Assembly (NCBI GenBank): GCA_013373625.1
Contig: JABXHM010000028.1
Coordinates: 111,965 to 175,964, forward strand
Length of the DNA stretch: 64,000 nt
Direction of reading: 5' to 3'
From: Alteromonadaceae bacterium
GTDB lineage: Bacteria > Pseudomonadota > Gammaproteobacteria > Enterobacterales > Alteromonadaceae
This document shows, one piece after another, positions 1 through 8,863 of the stretch. Position numbers and translations under genes: made by a program. The notes under the pieces are model-generated. The model made no database searches, was not told the DNA's origin, and saw nothing but the letters and a program-made list of their open reading frames with translations. Within the stretch, counting starts at the first letter, position 1. Each line of letters opens with the position of its first letter.

Positions 1-549
1 GGTCTCGGCATCGCTGATATTTTTCCACACGCGTGCTAACCACGCCTGCTTGGTTTCGCCTATGTGTTGCTCCAGTAAATGCAGGTGATCCATCGTGTGG
101 TTAGCAAACGATGCGCCCTCTTTTTGCATTGCTTCAACTTGCGCCCAGCTCAGCTGGTTATTTTGCTTGCCGATAACCGCCGGATTAATAAACACCGTGT
201 AGGGAAAACCGTGCGCTTTAAGCAGCGGATGACCATTTTGCAGGATGTTCTCGTAGCCATCATCAAAGGTAATGGCCAGCGCGTTATCAGGTACACTGCC
301 TTGCCCCGCGGCGGCTGTCACCAGGTCTTGTAATGGCACTACTGAATAATGCTCTGCAATGTAGTCAAGGTGCTGCTCAAATTGAGCTGTGGTGACTGAG
401 GTACTGCGTGGTGTGTCGGCAGAGACGTGATGATACAGTAGTATCACACCGCTCGAATGTGGCGACTTTTGCGCATAGCTCGAAACGCTAAGCAGCGACA
501 ACAGACACACTAACAGCGGGAAACCCCACCGTGTCATGATAAACTGCAT
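1..549 (-). CDS. Polysaccharide deacetylase (NodB) family protein, 3' end cut by window edge
   Basis: Read on the minus strand, the protein begins with a signal peptide (hydrophobic run LLVCLLSLLSVSSYAQ). A polysaccharide-deacetylase N-terminal part follows: LLYHHVS near residue 38, then the metal-binding motif TFDDGY near residue 95 and FxNHTxxH further on. The family removes acetyl or other groups from surface or cell-wall polysaccharides; export here is inferred from the signal. AAGGAG eight bases before the ATG at 549 supports this start; a second in-frame ATG lies at 537. The C-terminus is outside the window. It is divergent from the MATE gene with only about 30 bp between them. The substrate cannot be told. 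Confidence 0.85.
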   Translation of the reverse strand, partial: MQFIMTRWGFPLLVCLLSLLSVSSYAQKSPHSSGVILLYHHVSADTPRSTSVTTAQFEQHLDYIAEHYSVVPLQDLVTAAAGQGSVPDNALAITFDDGYENILQNGHPLLKAHGFPYTVFINPAVIGKQNNQLSWAQVEAMQKEGASFANHTMDHLHLLEQHIGETKQAWLARVWKNISDAET

Positions 550-579
550 ACTACATTCTCCTTATTTATTGAACAGTTA

Positions 580-1920
580 GTGAACACCCTATCATATCAG
601 CTACAAGGTACCGCTGCCCACTTGCAGCTAGTCAGGCTCGCCATTCCGATGATTCTGGCCAATATCACCACGCCACTGCTTGGTCTGGTTGATACGGCCG
701 TTATGGGGCATATGGATTCATCGGCGCAGTTGGCAGGCGCCTCTATAGGTGCGCTGATGCTGACCCAAATATACTGGGTGTGCGGTTTTTTACGCATGTC
801 AGCGACAGGGATGAGCGCCCAGGCGAGGGGAGAGCAACAAAGCGCGGCAATCGCTAAATCGTTTTATCAAACCTCAGTGATTGCATTGCTGCTCGGTATA
901 ACTATTTTACTGTGCCAGGCGGGAATCTTATCAGCCGGGCTGTGGTTGGCTGCACCGGCCGCTGATGTGGCGCATTTCAGTACCGAATATTTTAATACCC
1001 GGGTGTGGGGCGCGCCAGCGGCTTTGGTCAATATGGCATTAACAGGCTGGCTGGTGGGTCAGCAAAAAACCACCGCGGTACTCATTATTCAGGTGGTAGG
1101 CAATCTGCTTAACGCCGGGCTGGATATAGTGCTGGTTTGGTGGTTGGACTGGGGGGTTGGCGGCGTTGCGCTTGCCAGTGTTGTGGCAGAATACACCATG
1201 ATGTGTATGGCTCTTATTGTTGCACTTAAACAAATTCATTGGTACCCACCGCAGCTGGAATGGTTTGACAAGACGGCGCGTAAATTTCTTATGAAGCTCA
1301 ATGGTGACATGCTGGTGCGTAATCTGGCTCTGCAATTGTGTCTTGCTTTTTTGACCATTCAGGGGGCACGCTATGGTCAAACGGCTACGGCGGTTAATGC
1401 TATTCTAATGCAATTCTTTGTGCTCATTGCGCTTGGTCTTGATGGTATTGCTTATGCCGTAGAGGCAACAGTAGGCGAGGCCGCCGGGGCTAAAAGTGCC
1501 CGCGGTGTGCTGATCCAAACGCGGCGTGGATTATGGTGGTCGGGCATATTCGCCATTGTGTACAGTGTTGGGTTTTATTGTTTTGGCGAAGCGATCGTAA
1601 ACTTACTCACAGACCTACAACCTCTGCAGGAGGCTGCTTATCAGTACCTGCCGATGATGACCGCTTTGCCACTGGTCGCGCACTGGTGCTTTTTATATGA
1701 CGGCGTGTTTGTAGGTCTTACCCAGGGCCGTGCGATGCGAAATACCATGCTTGTCAGCGCGGCGTTAGTATTCTTTCCGGTTTGGTATGTTAGTCAGTCG
1801 CTGGGTAATCCTGCTTTATGGTGGGCACTGCTGGCTTTTCTGCTGGCGCGGGGGATAACTCTTGGCGGTGTGCTCTATTGGCGGCAAAGCCGTGGCAGGC
1901 TTATTTCGAGTGTGGATTAA
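580..1920 (+). CDS. dinF: MATE family efflux transporter, DinF subfamily
   Basis: A 446-residue very hydrophobic protein with about twelve membrane segments and the MATE/DinF N-terminal pattern (RLAIPMILANITTPLLGLVDTAVMGH). Family members are inner-membrane cation/drug antiporters; DinF-type proteins have been linked to oxidative and bile-salt stress. Translation starts at a GTG (580). The length is usual for DinF. The last 20 bases overlap the end of a convergent small gene. No LexA box was recognised in the 30-bp upstream gap, so SOS control as in E. coli is not supported by sequence. Confidence 0.9.
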   Translation: MNTLSYQLQGTAAHLQLVRLAIPMILANITTPLLGLVDTAVMGHMDSSAQLAGASIGALMLTQIYWVCGFLRMSATGMSAQARGEQQSAAIAKSFYQTSVIALLLGITILLCQAGILSAGLWLAAPAADVAHFSTEYFNTRVWGAPAALVNMALTGWLVGQQKTTAVLIIQVVGNLLNAGLDIVLVWWLDWGVGGVALASVVAEYTMMCMALIVALKQIHWYPPQLEWFDKTARKFLMKLNGDMLVRNLALQLCLAFLTIQGARYGQTATAVNAILMQFFVLIALGLDGIAYAVEATVGEAAGAKSARGVLIQTRRGLWWSGIFAIVYSVGFYCFGEAIVNLLTDLQPLQEAAYQYLPMMTALPLVAHWCFLYDGVFVGLTQGRAMRNTMLVSAALVFFPVWYVSQSLGNPALWWALLAFLLARGITLGGVLYWRQSRGRLISSVD

Positions 1921-2125
1921 TTGATTTGGTCAAACGTTGCCAGAGCATGCCCAGATAACCCGACATGGCCCAGCCAAACCCTGTAAAGAGAATTGCCAGA
2001 CCCAGGTAATACAGAGGCAATATCCACCACGCGCCAATCACCATTACAGCCAGCCCTACCGCAAAAGCAGTAAGGCCCTGAACAAAACGTTGCCAGTTGG
2101 TAAACGGCAGAAATTGACCAGACAT
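1901..2125 (-). CDS. Small two-segment membrane protein, unknown function
   Basis: A 74-residue protein with two hydrophobic segments (about residues 17-34 and 36-58: GLAVMVIGAWWILPLYYLGL, then ILFTGFGWAMSGYLGML). It follows nfuA by 20 bp on the same strand, so it is probably cotranscribed with it. Its 3' end overlaps dinF by 20 bp tail to tail. I do not recognise a family. The reading frame is supported by codon pattern and tight spacing rather than by homology. Confidence 0.6.
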   Translation of the reverse strand: MSGQFLPFTNWQRFVQGLTAFAVGLAVMVIGAWWILPLYYLGLAILFTGFGWAMSGYLGMLWQRLTKSINPHSK

Positions 2126-2145
2126 GTGTGTAGGCAGCCTGCTAC

Positions 2146-2724
2146 TTAGTAGTAGGAATGCTCCCCTGACTGATGCTCAGTGGCATCCCGGACACCTTTA
2201 ATGTCGCCGCTGAATTCTTCGAGCATTTGTTTCTCGATACCTTCTTTGAGGGTCACGTCAACCATAGAGCAACCATTACAGCCACCACCAAATTGCAGCA
2301 CAGCATAGCCATCTTCAGTGACTTCAACGAGCATAACCTGACCGCCGTGGCTCGCCAGTTGCGGATTGATTTCTGACTCAATCATATAATTGATGCGTTC
2401 TACCAAAGGCGCATCGTCAGCCACTTTGCGGGCTTTCGCGTTAGGTGCTTTCAGGGTTAACTGCGAGCCCATTTGGTCGGTCACGTAGTCTATTTCTGCT
2501 TCTTCCAGGTAGGGGGCGCTTTCTTCATCGACAACCGCATCGAAGCCATCAAACGGCAGACGGGTATCGGTAGGCTCCACCGCGTCGGGTGGGCAGTACG
2601 ATACGCCACACTCCGCACTGGAGGTGCCGGGATTTACCACAAAAACGCGAATATTTGTGCCTGATTCCTGCTTGGCCAGCAACTTACTAAAGTGCGCCTG
2701 AGCCTCTGTAGATATTGAGATCAT
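2146..2724 (-). CDS. nfuA: Fe/S biogenesis protein NfuA
   Basis: NfuA carries Fe-S clusters to target apoproteins under oxidative stress or iron limitation. The N-terminal degenerate A-type domain ([21 protein letters not shown] equivalent near residues 30-50) and the C-terminal Nfu domain with the cluster-binding CxxC (GGGCNGCSM) are both present. The C-terminus keeps the GEHSYY ending of the E. coli protein. The longer ORF opens at 2745, but the ATG at 2724 gives MISISTEAQ, which aligns with the E. coli start, and has AGGA seven bases upstream. In E. coli nfuA follows gntX(comF); here a peptidase gene on the other strand lies between them. Confidence 0.97.
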   Translation of the reverse strand: MISISTEAQAHFSKLLAKQESGTNIRVFVVNPGTSSAECGVSYCPPDAVEPTDTRLPFDGFDAVVDEESAPYLEEAEIDYVTDQMGSQLTLKAPNAKARKVADDAPLVERINYMIESEINPQLASHGGQVMLVEVTEDGYAVLQFGGGCNGCSMVDVTLKEGIEKQMLEEFSGDIKGVRDATEHQSGEHSYY

Positions 2725-3023
2725 GATAGAGTCCTGCATAATCATTAAATTAGATGCATGATAACAAATTTACCTGACTAAAACACTCGGGTATTGAAAG
2801 AAGTCTATGCCAAAATATTACAACTAATAGCTGAAGTTACCGGTAATGTCCCTCGGGGTGACCTTAGCGCACGACTAACAGCATGGCATATGCCCTTGAG
2901 ATAGGTATATTATGCCCTGCTAAGTCGATATACGACCAACTTCTAAATATTAATTATGGTGTCCGCGAAATGCTATTAGCCGCCCTTAAAGCGAATTTCA
3001 CTCAATCAAAGCGAGCAATAACA

Positions 3024-5591
3024 GTGTCTTACCCGGTAGCGTTAAAACGCGTATTACTCTTGATCTGCACAATACTTATGAGCGGTGTATGCCTGGCTGA
3101 AGGTAAAGTTGCAACAAGCTATCTGCCAGCCGATACGGAGTTGGATAGCTCTATTCCTACGCCGGAATCAGTTCTCGGCTATAACGTGGGGGAATGGCAT
3201 GTCAGACATGATCAACTGGTTAATTACATGTACGCACTGGCCGCGGCATCCGATCGGGTAAGTCTCGAAGTGACCGGCTACACTCACGAGCAGCGCCCTT
3301 TGCTGTTGCTCACTATCACAGCACCTGACAATCGTTCTAAACTGGATAGCTGGCGTGCAGACCACCTTGAACAAATCAATGACGGGACAAAAACACCCGC
3401 CGATGCGCCGTTGTTTTTGTACATGGGCTACAGCGTACATGGCAACGAACCTTCAGGCGCGAATGCGTCGCTGCTGGTGGCGTATTATTTAGCGGCGGCT
3501 AAAGATGAGCGGGTCACCGAGTTGTTGGCCAACAATGTTGTTTTGCTTGACCCTTCTTTTAACCCTGATGGTTTATCGCGCTTTGCTCAGTGGGCTAATA
3601 TGCATAAAGGTCAGGTGTTATCCAGTGATCCTGAACATCGGGAGCATCGTGAAGGTTGGCCTAACGGGCGAACTAACCATTACTGGTTTGACTTAAACCG
3701 CGATTGGCTCATGTTAGTGCATCCGGAGTCGCAAGCACGGATCACAACGTTCCAGCAGTGGCGTCCGCATATTCTTACTGACTTTCACGAGATGGGGACC
3801 AACTCAACGTACTTCTTTCAACCCGGTGTTCCAAGTCGCAAAAACCCATGGACGCCCGAAGGAAACGTGCGTCTGACCAATGCGTTGGCTGATTCTTATG
3901 TAAAGGCGTTTGATAGCCAGAAGCAGCTGTACTTTAGCCAGGAAGGGTTTGACGACTTTTATTACGGTAAAGGTTCAACTTATCCCGACGCACAAGGCAG
4001 CGTGGGGATCTTATTTGAACAGGCGAGTAGCCGGGGACATATTCAGGATTCCATCAACGGCCCGTTAAGCTTTGCCAGGACTATTGAAAACCAATTTACT
4101 ATTTCACTGGCCGTATTCGATGGTGCATTAGCCAACAAAGCAGCACTGCTCGATTATCAGCATAACTTTTTCCGTGACACGGCGGCATTGGCGAAAGAAG
4201 ATGAGAACGCTGCGTATTTCTTACATGAGCCTTTAGATGGCTGGCGGCTGAATAAAGCCAGGTGGGTGCTTGAGCAACATCATATCGACTATAAAGTACC
4301 TTCAACCGATATGACCGTTGATAATAAAACCTATGGTGCTGAAAATACGCTGGTTATTCCTTTGGCCCAGCCCCAGTACCGGTTAATTAAATCGCTGTTT
4401 TCAACGCGTCAAACATTCACCGACAATACATTCTACGATGTGTCTAACTGGAATTTACCGTTGGCCTTTGATCTGGAGTACGGTGCACTTAACGCGCGGG
4501 ATTTACGCCGGGCTAAACTCAGCCAGTCAGCACCATCGCAGTCTGAAACACTCCCGGCAATTCATTCTGACGCTTATGCGTATGCGTTTGACTGGCATCA
4601 TTTCAAAGCGCCTGCATTATTACATATGCTGGTCGCAGCCGAGGTGGACGCCCGCATTGCTACGCAGGAATTTACCGCGAAGACGCTGTCCGGAGAACGG
4701 GTATTCAGCGCTGGCGCGATAGTTATTCCACAAGGCGTCCCACAACCGGCTCGGCTGACTGAGGTGTTGAGCCGAGCCGCGCAGCAGGCTGAAGTACCGG
4801 TTTATTCGCTAACCAGTGGTTTTACCACCACCGGGCTTGACGTGGGGAGCCGAAGTATGGTGCCGGTGAAAGCGCCTAACGTACTAGTGGTTGGTGGTGA
4901 GGGGACCAGCCCTTATCAGGTGGGTGAAATCTGGCATTATCTGGATACCCAGGTGGGTATGCCAATTACCCTGGTTGAACAGGATAGGTTGGCACGTACT
5001 TCATTAAGTAACTATACCCACATCGTATTTGCCAGTGGCGGCTACGACATTTCTGATAGCGTGGTAAAGACCATCACAGACTGGGTAAAACAGGGGGGAA
5101 CGCTGATTGGGCAGACTTCAGCGCTATACCTGTTTGAAAAAGAAAAGTGGTTGGATATTGATGTCAGCCGTCGAGATGATGTGAGCAAACTGTTTAGTCA
5201 GAAGAATCTCACCTACGGTGATCGCTCTGCGTATAACGCGCAGCAGCTCATAGCCGGGTCGGTATATAAAACACGTATCGATACCTCACACCCATTGTTT
5301 TATGGTTATGATGCTGCTGAGCTCAATATGTTTAAAACCACGAATATGATAGTTGCCAGTAATGAATCACCCTTTGTTATACCGGCCCGCTATGTTGATA
5401 GCCCTTTAGTTGCAGGCTTCAGTGCCAGTGAATTGGCATCAGAAATAGGTGGTTCGGTGGCGGTTATTGCTCAACCAATGGGGCGTGGCCGGGTGATTGG
5501 TTTTACCGATGATCCACAGTTCAGGGGGTTCTGGTATGGCACCAGCAAACTCATGAGCAATGCATTATTTATGTCTGAGGCCATCGACTAA
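3024..5591 (+). CDS. Secreted M14 family zinc carboxypeptidase
   Basis: The M14 core is visible in order: zinc ligands HGNE, SFNPDGLSR, FDLNRDW, then the third ligand in DFHEMGTNSTYFFQPG. A large C-terminal part ends in a region resembling a glutamine-amidotransferase-like fold (VVGGEG...IVFASGGYD). The protein is presumably exported and trims peptides outside the cytoplasm. The open frame extends up to an ATG at 2883, with another ATG at 2970. The GTG at 3024 gives a compact signal peptide (VALKRVLLLICTILMSGVCLA) and is preferred; no start has a convincing ribosome site. It interrupts the comF-nfuA neighbourhood seen in E. coli. Confidence 0.85.
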   Translation: MSYPVALKRVLLLICTILMSGVCLAEGKVATSYLPADTELDSSIPTPESVLGYNVGEWHVRHDQLVNYMYALAAASDRVSLEVTGYTHEQRPLLLLTITAPDNRSKLDSWRADHLEQINDGTKTPADAPLFLYMGYSVHGNEPSGANASLLVAYYLAAAKDERVTELLANNVVLLDPSFNPDGLSRFAQWANMHKGQVLSSDPEHREHREGWPNGRTNHYWFDLNRDWLMLVHPESQARITTFQQWRPHILTDFHEMGTNSTYFFQPGVPSRKNPWTPEGNVRLTNALADSYVKAFDSQKQLYFSQEGFDDFYYGKGSTYPDAQGSVGILFEQASSRGHIQDSINGPLSFARTIENQFTISLAVFDGALANKAALLDYQHNFFRDTAALAKEDENAAYFLHEPLDGWRLNKARWVLEQHHIDYKVPSTDMTVDNKTYGAENTLVIPLAQPQYRLIKSLFSTRQTFTDNTFYDVSNWNLPLAFDLEYGALNARDLRRAKLSQSAPSQSETLPAIHSDAYAYAFDWHHFKAPALLHMLVAAEVDARIATQEFTAKTLSGERVFSAGAIVIPQGVPQPARLTEVLSRAAQQAEVPVYSLTSGFTTTGLDVGSRSMVPVKAPNVLVVGGEGTSPYQVGEIWHYLDTQVGMPITLVEQDRLARTSLSNYTHIVFASGGYDISDSVVKTITDWVKQGGTLIGQTSALYLFEKEKWLDIDVSRRDDVSKLFSQKNLTYGDRSAYNAQQLIAGSVYKTRIDTSHPLFYGYDAAELNMFKTTNMIVASNESPFVIPARYVDSPLVAGFSASELASEIGGSVAVIAQPMGRGRVIGFTDDPQFRGFWYGTSKLMSNALFMSEAID

Positions 5592-5615
5592 ACAGTAGCA
5601 AAAACAGTCTGCCAG

Positions 5616-6395
5616 CTAACACTTTGCCTGGGACGCTAGTTGTCGTCCCGGCAATTGTAATGTGCTGTGAGCTTTTAGCGGCGTAACGGCTATGGTCCAC
5701 ACCTCTATGTGCATAGTTGGATAGCGCTTGTGTAGCATTTTACTTAAGGTCGCTACTGTCGAGCCGGTTGTGATGACATCATCGATAATAGCAACATGTT
5801 CAGGCAACGGTGTGTCTGTTAACGTATAAGCCTGTTTAAGGTTTGCTAGCCGTGCTTTGCGGCCAAGTCCCTGTTGATGGGAGCGCCAGCCTTTGCCCAG
5901 AGTCGAACGCTGCGCCCAATTATTGATAGTGGGAATACCCAAAATCCTGGACAGACCTGTCGACAACAACGAGGTTTGGTGATACTGACGTAAGATATAT
6001 CGCCATATACTCGTCGGTACAGGCAGCAAACAATCTGGCAACCCATGATTGCTATTTAGCCCGTAGCGACAAAACCAGCCTGCCAGTGTAGCAGCCAGTT
6101 GCGGTTGTCCATATTTAAACTCACGTACCAGATAATCTAACGGCCATTGATAGTACGCAGGTGCACGCAATTGCGTATAGCTGGCCGTGACCAAAGCGTT
6201 GCGGATCACAGGCCAGTTAAGTAGATTATAGTCACACGACGGTAAATTAAAGAACAAACAGTCTTGTTCGCAATGGCCACAAACCAGGGCCGCAGTGGGT
6301 TGCTGACACAAATAACATATATTGTCGGGTAACAGCTTTGCTGCAAATCTTCCGTCGCTTAGATACTTTGTTATTCCGGTTTGTATTTTGCTCAT
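5616..6395 (-). CDS. comF: ComF/GntX family phosphoribosyltransferase-like protein
   Basis: The N-terminus has a four-cysteine zinc ribbon (CYLCQQ...CGHCEQDC). The C-terminus has a phosphoribosyltransferase domain with the PRPP loop IIDDVITTGSTVATLSK. ComF-family proteins support DNA uptake in competent bacteria; E. coli GntX lies in the same bioH neighbourhood. The ORF is open to 6449, but that would run into bioH. The ATG at 6395 (MSKIQTG) leaves a 37-bp divergent gap and fits family length. No clear Shine-Dalgarno sequence is seen at this start. Confidence 0.9.
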   Translation of the reverse strand: MSKIQTGITKYLSDGRFAAKLLPDNICYLCQQPTAALVCGHCEQDCLFFNLPSCDYNLLNWPVIRNALVTASYTQLRAPAYYQWPLDYLVREFKYGQPQLAATLAGWFCRYGLNSNHGLPDCLLPVPTSIWRYILRQYHQTSLLSTGLSRILGIPTINNWAQRSTLGKGWRSHQQGLGRKARLANLKQAYTLTDTPLPEHVAIIDDVITTGSTVATLSKMLHKRYPTMHIEVWTIAVTPLKAHSTLQLPGRQLASQAKC

Positions 6396-6432
6396 GTAAA
6401 CTATTTTTATTGACTGAAAAGGACGTTGGACT

Positions 6433-7248
6433 GTGCCTGACAATAACACTATCGCGCCACTGAATAGCCTGACTCACGGAACGGGAAAAGCACTGGTTTT
6501 GCTGCATGGCTGGGGAATGAATAGCGCTGTATTCTCTGAGTTTTTGCCTCTTTTAACCGATGATGTGCGTATTATTCGTGTTTGTTTGCCCGGCTTTGGA
6601 CAAAACGTTGGCTCGCTGCCTGAACAGTATTCACTGGCGGCACTTACGAAATCTGTCGCTGCGGCCATCCCGGATGGCGCCATTGTTGCTGGTTGGTCAC
6701 TGGGCGGTTTGGTGGCACAACAACTCGCATTGGATTATGCGAGCAAGGTAGCCGGTGTGATTACACTGGCGTCTACACCGTGTTTTGTTTCAGGGCCGGG
6801 CTGGCGTGGCATTGAACCGCAGGTGCTGCAAGGTTTTCAGCAACAACTAGCGCGTAACTACGAGAAAACACTCGACCGGTTTTTAGCCATTCAGGCAATG
6901 GGTAGTCCCAGTGCCAAACAAGACGTTAAAATTATTCGCCAGCATTTACGTTCATTACCGGCTCCGGCTGAGCAGGCACTGGCGGCGGGTCTGATGTTGC
7001 TTGAAACCATTGATTTACGGTCGTCAATTGGTCGTATTACTCAGCCTACGCTGCGAATATATGGTCGACTGGATAGCCTGGTACCGACCTGCAGCATTGA
7101 CCGCATTCATGAGCTACAACCTGCTGCAGATACCGTTGTGTTGTCTCATGCGGCTCACGCACCGTTTGTCTCTCACCCGCAGCAAACTGCTGAGATCATC
7201 CTCAATTTTGTAAAGAACCTGAGTAAAATTGATCGGCACTGCAGTTAG
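6433..7248 (+). CDS. bioH: Pimeloyl-[acyl-carrier protein] methyl ester esterase BioH
   Basis: An alpha/beta hydrolase that releases pimeloyl-ACP from its methyl ester in biotin synthesis. The oxyanion region LLHGWGMNS is near residue 24 and the nucleophile elbow GWSLGG has Ser at about residue 89. The acidic residue lies in YGRLDSLVP and the His in SHAAHAPF. The length (271) is slightly above E. coli BioH. Translation starts with GTG at 6433, with AAGGA nine bases upstream. It is divergent from comF, the usual BioH context, and no other bio gene is in the window. Confidence 0.93.
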   Translation: MPDNNTIAPLNSLTHGTGKALVLLHGWGMNSAVFSEFLPLLTDDVRIIRVCLPGFGQNVGSLPEQYSLAALTKSVAAAIPDGAIVAGWSLGGLVAQQLALDYASKVAGVITLASTPCFVSGPGWRGIEPQVLQGFQQQLARNYEKTLDRFLAIQAMGSPSAKQDVKIIRQHLRSLPAPAEQALAAGLMLLETIDLRSSIGRITQPTLRIYGRLDSLVPTCSIDRIHELQPAADTVVLSHAAHAPFVSHPQQTAEIILNFVKNLSKIDRHCS

Positions 7249-7485
7249 AGTGAAAGATTGCTTCCTCTGTAAATGACTGAAAAGCCTGTTAGAAAGGGCC
7301 TTTGTAAGGAATTTGCTCCAATGCCTGCGCTGACTAAAGCTTTATTTTTTTGCTTTTTTGGTTAATAATTAATCATGAGAGTATAGAGGTAATGCGTCCG
7401 GGACCGGGTGCATTGGTAAATACAGCAAGTAGCTGGGGTGGATTTTGCCCTTAAATAGCGAAAGCTCAGTAGGTAGTACACAAAC

Positions 7486-7812
7486 ATGTTAATTAACAGC
7501 AATGCTAATTCAGCGTTCGCTGCTGGCCAGTTTGGTTTGCAACGATCTTTCGACGGGATGACCCAGTCGGCGCTGGGTATTGCGCAAAAAACAGCTCAAC
7601 AGAATGTCGCGCAAAAAGGCGTCGGTGAAATGCTGGCCAGTGCCGGGTTACAGGGTCTGTCGACGACCACCGATTTATTGCCCCGCGCGAATGGCGATAT
7701 GATGTCAGATTTGTTGTCTATGCAGCTTTACAGTAACAATGCCCTGGCCTCAGCAAAAGTGTTAGACGTTGCCAACGAAACTGTTGGTAAAATCATCGAT
7801 ACGATTGCCTGA
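7486..7812 (+). CDS. Small protein with flagellar axial-protein-like C-terminus
   Basis: A 108-residue soluble protein rich in Ala, Gln, Ser and Asn. The N-terminus (INSNANSAFAAGQFGLQRSF) and the C-terminal helix (SMQLYSNNALASAKVLDVAN, then ETVGKIIDTIA) resemble the terminal heptad helices of rod/hook proteins such as FlgB, FlgC and FlgG, where the C-terminus reads roughly like xxANAKVIxTxDEMLxxL. This is a resemblance by eye, not an assignment. The gene ends five bases before the SprA-like gene and is probably cotranscribed. No other flagellar gene is in the window. The 237-bp region upstream shows no recognised sigma-28 promoter. Confidence 0.65.
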   Translation: MLINSNANSAFAAGQFGLQRSFDGMTQSALGIAQKTAQQNVAQKGVGEMLASAGLQGLSTTTDLLPRANGDMMSDLLSMQLYSNNALASAKVLDVANETVGKIIDTIA

Positions 7813-7817
7813 ATCCC

Positions 7818-8756
7818 ATGAATATTGTCACGCCTATCCCCACATCCTTTGCCATTCCCACTGCTAATTTAGGGGTGGAAGCGGCGCGGCGTGACAACTT
7901 AGCCCGCGAGGCAATTCCACAACCTTCCGACGCCAAACAAGGCGCGGCGGAACAAGGTTTAGGTTCGGAATCAGACAGGCTGAAGTCCTCTGTTAAGGGC
8001 AATCAACCGCTAACTTATGAGCGCCCCACGGCTAATCAGAATAGTAACACTGCCACGCAGGCATCGCCTGACGGCCAGCAATCCTTCGACTTTGATAACG
8101 GCAAAGATGAGAGCGCCGGTAAAGAAAATGCCGAAGAGCGGCAACAGCAGCAGGCGGAGCAGCGCGAGATAGATGCGCTTAAAGAACGTGATCAGGAAGT
8201 GCGTAAGCATGAGCGGGCGCATGCAAATACCGGCGGTCAATACGCCGGCTCACCTCAGTATCAGTACCAGCGTGGCCCGGATGGTCAACGCTATGCTGTT
8301 GAAGGTGAGGTTTCCATTGATATTTCTACCGAGAAAACACCTGAGCAGACGCTCAATAAAATGCAGCAGGTGCGCGCCGCAGCGTTAGCGCCGGCTGAAC
8401 CCTCGCCGCAGGATTTGCAGGTTGCCGCTGAGGCAGCTCGTATAGCTTTTGATGCGCGTCAGGATCTTGCCGAAGAAAACAACCAGACAGGTTCGGTAGA
8501 GGCCAGCGGGAGAGACAGTCAGCCGGGTAATATTGAACCCCCGTCAATCGATGAGATAGTGGCTGATAACGAACCTCAGATACCGAAACGAACGCTTGAA
8601 GAGTTGGCCGCCGGTGACAACAGTGAGAATGGCGCCAGCCCCAAGCGTTCTCTGAATATTGCTGATGAACAAATGCTGCAACGAAGCAATCTTATTGCGA
8701 GTTTCTATAGTAATGTTAGCACGCCTGCAGAAGGTGGCTTTAGCGCTTCAGCATAG
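7818..8756 (+). CDS. SprA-related / CJM1_0395-type putative metalloprotease
   Basis: The conserved centre (about residues 115-215) matches the SprA-related family: RDQEVRKHERAHANTGG, then YQYQRGPDGQRYAVEGEVSI, and AALAPAEPSPQD. It includes an HExxH (HERAH) zinc-type motif. The flanks are low-complexity, rich in Gln, Glu, Asn and Ser, and there is no signal peptide. The family is widespread and poorly characterised; protease activity is suggested only by the motif. It follows the axial-like gene by five bases. A strong bidirectional terminator separates it from convergent tex. Confidence 0.85.
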   Translation: MNIVTPIPTSFAIPTANLGVEAARRDNLAREAIPQPSDAKQGAAEQGLGSESDRLKSSVKGNQPLTYERPTANQNSNTATQASPDGQQSFDFDNGKDESAGKENAEERQQQQAEQREIDALKERDQEVRKHERAHANTGGQYAGSPQYQYQRGPDGQRYAVEGEVSIDISTEKTPEQTLNKMQQVRAAALAPAEPSPQDLQVAAEAARIAFDARQDLAEENNQTGSVEASGRDSQPGNIEPPSIDEIVADNEPQIPKRTLEELAAGDNSENGASPKRSLNIADEQMLQRSNLIASFYSNVSTPAEGGFSASA

Positions 8757-8818
8757 CGAAGGCTGCACGTGCTGACAGGCTTTTTTAGCGCGTAATATAC
8801 ACCCTGTTTAAGCAGACG

Positions 8819-8844
8819 AAAACGGCCTCTTTTGAGGCCGTTTT
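8819..8844. terminator. Bidirectional intrinsic terminator between the SprA-like gene and tex
   Basis: An 11-bp perfect inverted repeat (AAAACGGCCTC / GAGGCCGTTTT) with a TTTT loop, A-rich on the left and T-rich on the right. It can end transcription from both convergent genes. Confidence 0.9.
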
Positions 8845-8863
8845 TGGTTCGACTAGTTGCTCA

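Noticed and set aside
7249..7485. Possible cyclic di-GMP riboswitch or sigma-28 promoter before the axial-like gene
   Set aside because: GC-rich blocks are present, but the conserved GEMM core and the sigma-28 elements could not be found.
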